A program made the position numbers and the translations under genes. A model generated the notes under the pieces. The model was not told the origin of the DNA. It did not search any database and was given only the letters and a program-made list of their open reading frames with translations. A DNA stretch of 64,000 nt from an uncultured Christensenella sp. (GTDB taxonomy: Bacteria; Bacillota; Clostridia; Christensenellales; Borkfalkiaceae). Of the stretch, positions 57,882 through 64,000 are shown piece by piece. Position 1 is the stretch's first letter. Every line of letters begins with the position of its first letter. The DNA is taken from positions 310,001 through 374,000 of the forward strand of contig CAJTQF010000001.1 in assembly GCA_910578565.1 (NCBI GenBank), read 5' to 3'.

Positions 57882-58373
57882 ATGTTAAATTCGTTGCTCG
57901 CAACTCCCAATTACGTCACCTGGATAATTTTCGGCGTTCTGATAGTTGCAATAATAGGTTTGTTTATTTTCTCGTCCCGCCGCCGCAAAAAGCAGGAAAA
58001 GGACGCGCAGGACTTAATTAACGCCGTTCAGCCCGGCAACAAAGTAAAAACCATAGGCGGTATTTGCGGAATAGTTGTCGAAGTGGATAACGAAGAACAG
58101 ACTTTCGTGCTTGAAACAGGTACTGAAAAGTCGGGTAAATGTTTTATAAAGTTTGACAGACAGGCTATTTACCAGACGGACGCGGCTGTGGTTAAAAAGA
58201 CGGATGAAAAACCTGCGGACGCTGCGGAAGAAAAGGTTGAACCCGTTACCGAAGTCGCCGCGGAAGAAACCGCCGAAGAAAATGTTGCCGTTCCCGCAGA
58301 AACCGAAGAAAAGGTTGAAGAAAAGCCTGTAAAAAAATCTTCTGGCAAAGCTAAAAAAGCAGATAAAGAATAA
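57882..58373 (+). CDS. yajC: YajC, Sec translocase accessory subunit, with long acidic tail
   Basis: A 163-residue protein: one membrane helix (VTWIIFGVLIVAIIGLFIFS), the RRRKKQEKDAQDLINAVQPGNKVKTIGGICGIVVEV core of YajC, then about 70 residues rich in Glu, Ala, Val and Lys (KPADAAEEKVEPVTEVAAEE) that most YajC proteins lack. YajC associates with SecDF, encoded further on. TTGGAGA lies before the ATG. Confidence 0.92.
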   Translation: MLNSLLATPNYVTWIIFGVLIVAIIGLFIFSSRRRKKQEKDAQDLINAVQPGNKVKTIGGICGIVVEVDNEEQTFVLETGTEKSGKCFIKFDRQAIYQTDAAVVKKTDEKPADAAEEKVEPVTEVAAEETAEENVAVPAETEEKVEEKPVKKSSGKAKKADKE

Positions 58374-58416
58374 TAAGTAAAATCTTCGCATACATTTAAA
58401 GCGGAGGTTTTTATTT

Positions 58417-58785
58417 ATGAAAAAGCACGTGTTTCAGGTAATTAAAGCAACGTCGGCGGCAGTGATAATTTCATTGGTGTTCGTGTTGATATTCACCGTT
58501 ATAATCCAGTTCTGTTCCCTGTCGCCGTCGGTAATAAAGCCGGTTAACCAGGTATTTAAAATTCTTTCCGTGGTCGCCGGCGGACTTATCTTTATCCGCG
58601 GCGAAAAAGGCTGGTTAAAAGGTATAATTTACGGACTTGCCGCAGTTTTGATTACATACTTCTTATACGCCGCAATAGCGCGTTCGCTTACAATAAGCTG
58701 GACGTTCGCAATTGAAATTTTGCTTGGCGCGGTCGCGGGGGCGATTACGGGCATAATCGCTGTCAACGTAAAAAAATCCGCCTGA
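58417..58785 (+). CDS. TIGR04086-like four-helix membrane protein
   Basis: A 122-residue protein with four predicted membrane helices and GEKGWLKGIIYGL in the centre. It matches the pattern of the TIGR04086 family, which is often found between yajC and the SCIFF locus in Clostridia, exactly as here. Function unknown. Confidence 0.75.
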   Translation: MKKHVFQVIKATSAAVIISLVFVLIFTVIIQFCSLSPSVIKPVNQVFKILSVVAGGLIFIRGEKGWLKGIIYGLAAVLITYFLYAAIARSLTISWTFAIEILLGAVAGAITGIIAVNVKKSA

Positions 58786-58851
58786 ATTTCCGCCGAGCCG
58801 CATAAATAACGGTTTGCGGCGCGGTCGGCGCAAATACATTGTTCAAAACAC

Positions 58852-58880
58852 TTGATTTTTTTCAAAGGGTATTCTATAAT
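58852..58880 (+). promoter_or_regulatory. Promoter of the SCIFF gene
   Basis: TTGATT at 58852-58857 and TATAAT at 58875-58880 are 17 bases apart. Confidence 0.75.
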
Positions 58881-58925
58881 TAATTTAATTAATTCAAGAC
58901 ATATACTTTAAAGGAGATTTTCAAG

Positions 58926-59081
58926 ATGATTAAGACTATATCCACCCCTGCCGAAAAAAAGGTTACGGGTTGCGGCGAATGCAGAAGTACCTGCCAGTCC
59001 GCTTGCAAAACAAGTTGCACGGTAGGCAACCAAAGCTGTGAAAGAATTACAAGAGAACAGAATCCCGAAAAGAATAAATAA
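58926..59081 (+). CDS. scfA: SCIFF ribosomally made peptide precursor
   Basis: A 51-residue peptide with six cysteines (residues 16, 19, 23, 27, 31 and 38) in the pattern GCGECRSTCQSACKTSCT...C, the six-Cys-in-forty-five signature universal in Clostridia. It is the substrate of the radical SAM maturase encoded next, which forms thioether bonds between cysteines and downstream residues. AAAGGAG precedes the ATG, and a consensus promoter lies upstream. The biological role of the matured peptide is not known. Confidence 0.96.
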   Translation: MIKTISTPAEKKVTGCGECRSTCQSACKTSCTVGNQSCERITREQNPEKNK

Positions 59082-59092
59082 ATTTAAACCCA

Positions 59093-59121
59093 TTAAGGAG
59101 CAGATGTTGTCTGCTCCTTAA
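59093..59121 (+). terminator. Hairpin between SCIFF and its maturase
   Basis: TTAAGGAGCAG and CTGCTCCTTAA form a perfect 11-bp stem with a seven-base loop, followed by an A/T-rich tail with T5. It probably reduces read-through so that far more peptide than enzyme is made; the AAGGAG on its left arm would be hidden in the stem. Confidence 0.7.
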
Positions 59122-59132
59122 ATTTAATTTTT

Positions 59133-60440
59133 ATGGTACACGTATTTAATTATAAAGATAAGAATTACATATACGACTCGGGCAGCGGAAGCCTGCACGA
59201 ATGCGACGAAAAGACAGCCGCTTATTTAAAGGGCAATACCGCAAATCTTTCCGCGGCCGAAATTTCCGAAATAGAAAAGGACGTTGCGCAATTAAAGGAA
59301 AAGGGGCTTTTGTATAAGGAAGAAGTAAAGACCTATCCTTTAAAGTCAAGCGAAGTAAAGGCGCTCTGTCTGCATATTTGCCACGACTGCAATTTAAGGT
59401 GCCGTTACTGCTTTGCGGACGAAGGCGCATATCATTCCGCGCGTGAGTTTATGAGCGAAGAAACGGCAAAAACTGCGATAGATTTTCTCATAAAAAACAG
59501 CGGCAACAGAAGAGTTCTCGAAGTGGACTTCTTCGGTGGCGAGCCTTTGATGTGCTTGCAGACTATAAAAAACGTAGTCGCTTACGCCCGTGCGGAAGGC
59601 GAAAGGGCGGGTAAAAAGTTTTTATTCACAACTACCACAAACGCGCTTTTGCTCGACGACGACGCTATAGATTTCTTCAACCGCGAAATGGAAAACGTTG
59701 TGCTCTCTCTGGATGGCAGAAAGGAAGTGCACGACGCTATCCGTAAAACCAAAAACGGTAAGGGCAGTTTCGATTACGTTATAGAAAACGTTAAAAAATT
59801 CGTCCGTTCGCGCGGCGATAAAAGTTATTACGTCCGCGGTACGTTTACGGCGAAAAATCTCGACTTTTCAAAGGACGTTATTTTCCTCGCTGAAAACGGT
59901 TTTGACAGTATTTCTATGGAGCCTGTCGTCACCGACATTGACGATTTGCAGATAAAGGAAGAGCATCTTCCCCGCGTCTGCGACGAGTACGAAGTATTGT
60001 GCGACAAATATCTTGAAAAGTACGAAAAAGGTCAGGGCTTCAACTTTTTCCATTTCAATATCGATCTGGAAGGGGGCGTATGCCTTCAGAAAAGAGTTTC
60101 GGCGTGCGGCGCGGGCAACGAATATTTTTCGGTTGTGCCGAACGGCGATATCTATCCATGTCACCAGTTTGCGGGCGATAAAGATTTTTTAATGGGCAAC
60201 GTCTTCGACGGCGTTCTCGATAAGCAAATCAGGAAAAAATTCGCTCAGTCCTGTCTGTTTACGAGAAAGCAGTGCGGCGACTGTTTCGCAAAATTTATAT
60301 GCAGCGGCGGTTGCAGTGCGAACAATTATCATTTTACGGGCGATATGAATACCCCGTACCCCGTTACCTGCGCAATGATGAAAAAGCGTATAGAGTGCGG
60401 AATGCATTCGCTTTCGCGCAAAAAAGAGCTTAAAGATTAA
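59133..60440 (+). CDS. scfB: Radical SAM/SPASM thioether maturase of SCIFF
   Basis: A 435-residue enzyme. Residues about 1-80 form a peptide-binding (RRE-like) domain. CHDCNLRCRYCFADEG near residues 92-106 holds the CX3CX2C cluster site of radical SAM enzymes. The C-terminal SPASM region has CGAGNEYFSVVPNGDIYPCHQF and CLFTRKQCGDCFAKFICSGGC plus a last cysteine, binding two auxiliary clusters. It makes sactionine or ranthipeptide thioethers in the SCIFF peptide. The ATG at 59133 has no clear ribosome site. Confidence 0.95.
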   Translation: MVHVFNYKDKNYIYDSGSGSLHECDEKTAAYLKGNTANLSAAEISEIEKDVAQLKEKGLLYKEEVKTYPLKSSEVKALCLHICHDCNLRCRYCFADEGAYHSAREFMSEETAKTAIDFLIKNSGNRRVLEVDFFGGEPLMCLQTIKNVVAYARAEGERAGKKFLFTTTTNALLLDDDAIDFFNREMENVVLSLDGRKEVHDAIRKTKNGKGSFDYVIENVKKFVRSRGDKSYYVRGTFTAKNLDFSKDVIFLAENGFDSISMEPVVTDIDDLQIKEEHLPRVCDEYEVLCDKYLEKYEKGQGFNFFHFNIDLEGGVCLQKRVSACGAGNEYFSVVPNGDIYPCHQFAGDKDFLMGNVFDGVLDKQIRKKFAQSCLFTRKQCGDCFAKFICSGGCSANNYHFTGDMNTPYPVTCAMMKKRIECGMHSLSRKKELKD

Positions 60441-60518
60441 ATAATAGGGCAAAAATCCGTCCGGTTTTAAAATACTTTGGTTACGGATAAAAAAATTGCC
60501 GATAAATAATTAAAACAA

Positions 60519-60547
60519 TTGACTGACGATTAATTTTTTACTATAAT
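60519..60547 (+). promoter_or_regulatory. Promoter of secDF
   Basis: TTGACT at 60519-60524 and TATAAT at 60542-60547 are 17 bases apart. Confidence 0.75.
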
Positions 60548-60587
60548 AGAATAGTTAAATAATCGATAAGTGTTTAGGAGTTAACAG

Positions 60588-62102
60588 ATGGGCAAAATCA
60601 AATCGGCGATAATAACGGCGATATTACTTGCCGCAATCCTGGTTCTTGGGTTTTTTGCCACCGTGTCGTGCGCGGTGCCCAATTCCAACGGCGTAAAAAG
60701 ATATAATTCTTTTATAAGCAGTATCCGTCTCGGCGCTGACCTTACGGGGGAAGCTACGACCGTTTTATATCCCGAAGGAGTAATTTCGGCTGCGGACTAT
60801 TTCGAAGGTCTGCCCGCTTTACCCGTTGAAGGCGAAGACGATTATGCGGACAAGCTGGAAAAGTACGAAAAATATACCGGCAAATACGTGCAGCGCGGAA
60901 GCGTTTACGTTGAAAAAGACCTTCTTGAAGACGAAGAAAACAATCTTTCGGACAAGGTAAAAAAGGACGTTGAAGTTCTTTCCGCCCGTTTTGACAGAAA
61001 GGGCTATTCAAGCTATTCGCTGTCCGTTCAGGACGACTATACGATACGTATAGCCGTTCCCACCAATTTTTCGTATTCCGCGTATAAGCAGAACAACGCA
61101 ACGGCTCGTTCCGACGAAACGGCTAAAATAAGCCGCACTATACAGTATCTTGCAACCAGCGGCGAACTTTCTGTAAGCAGTGAAAAACACAGCATTCCCG
61201 CAAAGGACACGGCTGCGGATTACTTCAAGAGTTTTACAAAATATTCGGCTGCAAACAACTATGCCGTCAAAATAAGACTTACCGCAGAAGGTAAGAAGGG
61301 CATAGGAAAACTGACTTCGGATATGATGGCGGACGAAGAGACCGCGCTCAACTTTTACGTTGGCGAAACCCAGCTTCTGTCGCTCACCATATCGGAAGCT
61401 ATAACTGGAAACAGCTTCTATATCAGTGTAAATGACGCTTCCTATGCGGAAGATTATTCTATAATTTTAAATTCGGCGGCTAACGGCGAAGTTTTAAATC
61501 TGGATTACGGCGTTTCCGATTCGCTTAAAATCAACTACGGTTCCGCGGCTCTGGGCGACAATGCGGCGATATATCTGTTTGTATCGATGCTTGTTCTCTT
61601 TGCTGGCGCAATAGTATTCTCTGTAATTAAATACAGGAAGCTGGGACTCGTCAACGCGATTATGATTTTAATTTACGCGCTTGTAATTATAACTTCCGTG
61701 CTTCTTATCGAAATACAACTCACCGTAGCGGGCGCGTTTATGATAATTTTGGGACTTGCGCTTCTCTGCGGTTCCAACTTCGCGGCGTTCGAAGCTATCC
61801 GCGGCGAAACCAAGCGCGGCAAAACTATGCGTGCGGCTATCAAAGCGGGATACCGTTCAAGACTTACGGCGATATTGGATCTGCACGTGGTTTTGGTGCT
61901 TGTTTCGCTTATGACAACGTTAATTTGTATGTTTACCTGTGCGGGTGAAATTTTTGCTTGCGCGTTCATATTCTTCATTGCGTTGGTTGCTTCGTACATT
62001 CTGTACTGGTTTACAAGATTTATGTGGTACGTTTTGTCATCGCCCGCAAAAGATAAGTTCGCTTTCTGCGGCTTCAAAAGGGAGGTACCCGTAGATGACT
62101 AA
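60588..62102 (+). CDS. secD: SecD, protein export motor subunit
   Basis: A 504-residue RND-family protein. It has an N-terminal helix (ITAILLAAILVLGFFATV), a periplasm-side domain with the family's RLGADLTG-type motif near the start, and a C-terminal five-helix bundle (about 325-485) starting NAAIYLFVSMLVLFAGAIVF. With SecF it uses the ion gradient to pull translocated proteins outward. The domain 1 sequence is diverged from Bacillus SecDF. It overlaps secF by eight bases (ATGACTAA). Confidence 0.9.
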   Translation: MGKIKSAIITAILLAAILVLGFFATVSCAVPNSNGVKRYNSFISSIRLGADLTGEATTVLYPEGVISAADYFEGLPALPVEGEDDYADKLEKYEKYTGKYVQRGSVYVEKDLLEDEENNLSDKVKKDVEVLSARFDRKGYSSYSLSVQDDYTIRIAVPTNFSYSAYKQNNATARSDETAKISRTIQYLATSGELSVSSEKHSIPAKDTAADYFKSFTKYSAANNYAVKIRLTAEGKKGIGKLTSDMMADEETALNFYVGETQLLSLTISEAITGNSFYISVNDASYAEDYSIILNSAANGEVLNLDYGVSDSLKINYGSAALGDNAAIYLFVSMLVLFAGAIVFSVIKYRKLGLVNAIMILIYALVIITSVLLIEIQLTVAGAFMIILGLALLCGSNFAAFEAIRGETKRGKTMRAAIKAGYRSRLTAILDLHVVLVLVSLMTTLICMFTCAGEIFACAFIFFIALVASYILYWFTRFMWYVLSSPAKDKFAFCGFKREVPVDD

Positions 62103-63075
62103 TTTAAAGATTTCTGCAAAAATGCACATTATGATTATCGTTTCGGCGGTAATTATTGCGCTCGGCATAGCGGTCGGTTGCGTATGTCATTTTGTGGCGG
62201 ACGGCTACTTCAATTACAGCGGCGAATACAAAAGCTATCAAAGCGTAACCGTATCTTACGTTGTTCTCGATTTCGGTAAGGACGACGAACTGCGCGACCT
62301 GTGCGACGAAGAGTTTAAAAATAACGGCGTAAAATATTACAATTACTCCAAAGCTACCAACGGCGGCGAACTGACTTTCAAATTTTCCGAAAACAGCGAT
62401 ACTGCAAAAATACAGGCTGCCGTTGAAGCTATAAACGCTAAGTTGAAAGACGAAAGCGCGGATATGACGGGGCTCAGTTCTGCGGTTTATCATACGGTGA
62501 AAACCGAACTCGGCGGTGCAAACGTAATTATTTACGGCTCTGTCGCGCTTGCGGCTTCGGTGGTGTTCCAGTTCATTTACTTTGCAATCAGGTATAAACT
62601 TACAATGGCGCTGTCTGCGTTGCTTGCCAACGTTCACAATCTTGCAATTTTTGTGTGCCTTTTGTCGCTTTGCCGAGTACCAGTGTCTTCCACGGTAATA
62701 GTGTTTGCTACGCTCACCGTGCTTATGACTATGATAGGTTGTGCTTTCCTGTTTGACAGGGCAAGAAAGAATATAAAGGACGAGCAGTTTGCAAAACTTA
62801 CTAACTTCGAGCAGGTTGATTTGTGCGCAAAACAAAGTTTAGTAAGCGTTTGCGTTGCGTCCGTGTGCGTTGCGTCTGCCGCCGCGGTACTTTTCGTACT
62901 TATGTCTATAAGCGCACTGTCGGTAATCCAAATTGCAATTCCCGTGCTTCTGGGATTGGTAAGCGCAATATCGTGCGTGTACGGAACGTTGTTCTTCACT
63001 CCGGCGGTATATTCCCGCTTTAAACGCATAGGAGAAAATTTTAAAGAAGCACGCAAAAAATCAAAAAAGGTTTAA
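62095..63075 (+). CDS. secF: SecF, protein export motor subunit
   Basis: A 326-residue partner of SecD with one N-terminal helix (IMIIVSAVIIALGIAVGCV), an extracytoplasmic domain (about 45-145) and five further helices (about 147-310). The start overlaps the secD stop and follows GGGAGG. The gene is followed by a terminator, ending the secD-secF operon. Confidence 0.9.
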   Translation: MTNLKISAKMHIMIIVSAVIIALGIAVGCVCHFVADGYFNYSGEYKSYQSVTVSYVVLDFGKDDELRDLCDEEFKNNGVKYYNYSKATNGGELTFKFSENSDTAKIQAAVEAINAKLKDESADMTGLSSAVYHTVKTELGGANVIIYGSVALAASVVFQFIYFAIRYKLTMALSALLANVHNLAIFVCLLSLCRVPVSSTVIVFATLTVLMTMIGCAFLFDRARKNIKDEQFAKLTNFEQVDLCAKQSLVSVCVASVCVASAAAVLFVLMSISALSVIQIAIPVLLGLVSAISCVYGTLFFTPAVYSRFKRIGENFKEARKKSKKV

Positions 63076-63082
63076 AGAAATT

Positions 63083-63107
63083 TAAAGGCGGGTAACACCC
63101 GCCTTTT
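63083..63107 (+). terminator. Terminator of secDF
   Basis: AAAGGCGGGT and ACCCGCCTTT form a stem ending in T4. Confidence 0.8.
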
Positions 63108-63119
63108 GTCTATTAATGT

Positions 63120-64000
63120 ATGAAAAGAGTATTATCCGAACGCGAATTTTCGGCGGAACAACTTAATAACATAAAGTCGCTTGCCGCCGAAGTGGGGCTT
63201 TTGGAAGATACGGTTGCAATCCTGTACGGTCGCGGAATCGACGACAGGCAAAAGATTGAAGCGTTTATAAAACCTTCGCGCGGACACTTTATTTCCCCCT
63301 TTAAAATGCAGGGTATGAAGGAAGCGGTAGAACTAATTAAAAGGGCGCGCGACGAAGACTGGGCGGTCGTGGTTTACGGCGACTATGACGCCGACGGCAT
63401 TTGCGCCGCAACGATAATGAGCGCCGCTTTGCGCGATTTCGGCATAGAGCCTATCGTGTACGTTCCCGAGCGCCGCGAAGGTTACGGAGTAACCAAAGCC
63501 GCCGTTGACGCTATTTTCGAAGAAGAGTTCCCCCAGCTTTTCATTACAGTCGACTGCGGAATTTCCTGCGCGGAAGAAGTTGAGTATATCAAGGAACAGG
63601 GCGCGGAAGTTATAGTAACAGACCACCACGAACTGCCCGAAAATATACCCGACTGCATATGCGTCAACCCCAAGTTTAACGACGGTTATATTTACGACAA
63701 TCTCTGCGGCGCAGGCGTTGCGCTGAAAGTCGCCGTTGCATTAAACGGCGACGACGCGTATAAATATCTCGATTTTGCCGCAATTGCTACGGTTGCGGAC
63801 AGCGTGCCGCTTACGGGCGAAAACAGAGACTTGGTTTACGAAGGGTTAAAACTGATTAACAGCCGCCCCAGAAAGTGCTATTCGCAGTTTCTGGTCAAAA
63901 ACGAAGCCGACGTTACTTCGCTTACGGTAGCTTTTTCAATCGCCCCCAAAATAAATGCGGCGGGCAGAATGGGCGACGCACGCGCCGCGCTTGAACTTTT
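63120..64000 (+). CDS. recJ: RecJ, single-strand DNA exonuclease (3' part outside the window)
   Basis: The frame starts at ATG 63120 (MKRVLSEREFSAEQLNN) and is open to the end of the window, 293 codons. DHH-family motifs are clear: VVVYGDYDADGICAATIM (motif I), FITVDCGISC (motif II), VIVTDHHELPE (motif III) and the DHHA-linked FAAIATVADSVPL. RecJ degrades single-stranded DNA 5' to 3' in recombination and repair. There is no strong ribosome site, and the secDF terminator lies just upstream. The C-terminal domains are not in view. Confidence 0.92.
   Translation, partial: MKRVLSEREFSAEQLNNIKSLAAEVGLLEDTVAILYGRGIDDRQKIEAFIKPSRGHFISPFKMQGMKEAVELIKRARDEDWAVVVYGDYDADGICAATIMSAALRDFGIEPIVYVPERREGYGVTKAAVDAIFEEEFPQLFITVDCGISCAEEVEYIKEQGAEVIVTDHHELPENIPDCICVNPKFNDGYIYDNLCGAGVALKVAVALNGDDAYKYLDFAAIATVADSVPLTGENRDLVYEGLKLINSRPRKCYSQFLVKNEADVTSLTVAFSIAPKINAAGRMGDARAALEL

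Overview
The window looks like chromosome from an uncultured, low-to-mid GC, endospore-forming anaerobe of the class Clostridia (my guess is a gut lineage near the Christensenellales or Oscillospirales; this is inference). The reasons are the spoIIAA-spoIIAB-sigF operon, a SCIFF peptide with its radical SAM maturase, mcsA-mcsB-clpC, a BclA-like collagen protein, and many TTGACA-17-TATAAT promoters with strong AAGGAG ribosome sites.

Layout. 1-13060: a MacB-like fused ABC transporter, then two copies of a two-gene cassette (a lipoprotein with InlB-type B repeats plus a secreted repeat protein), with a stand-alone TIR-domain gene between the copies. 13100-19070: a GGGtGRT/NifU-like pair and the mcsA-mcsB-clpC proteostasis operon without ctsR. 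19200-26560: a giant surface protein whose 5' end carries a G10 tract that puts it out of frame (candidate phase variation), then a glycosyltransferase translationally coupled to a collagen-like protein. 26600-30530: comEC, a small regulator with a clear operator, a PlsC-like acyltransferase and a lipoprotein.

About 30650-42311 is a decayed prophage. It keeps the terminase small subunit, a terminase large-subunit N-terminus fused to an Ig-like domain, connectors and tail genes, but no integrase, portal, capsid, tape measure or lysis genes. It is studded with cargo: a HicA-HicB-SecB-like toxin-antitoxin-chaperone candidate, two short toxin-like proteins sharing an N-terminal motif, a very acidic protein and a lipoprotein. 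Several cargo genes have their own promoters and are followed by a hairpin placed just before the next structural gene's ribosome site.

42400-48210: tRNA-Pro, a flavin-reductase-like/PCP-reductase-like fusion, a PNPOx-family protein, ferritin, an HNH remnant, a compact locus that looks like a type I toxin-antitoxin, an acyltransferase behind a leader that looks like an orphan riboswitch, and a five-tRNA cluster (Met-Asp-Phe-Thr-Tyr in transcription order). 48440-64000 is conserved core: spoIIA operon, a possible -1 frameshift joining a coiled-coil protein to a patatin phospholipase, an aminotransferase, ruvCAB-queA-tgt-yajC, SCIFF and maturase, secDF and the start of recJ.

Functions are assigned by reading motifs; no database search was possible.
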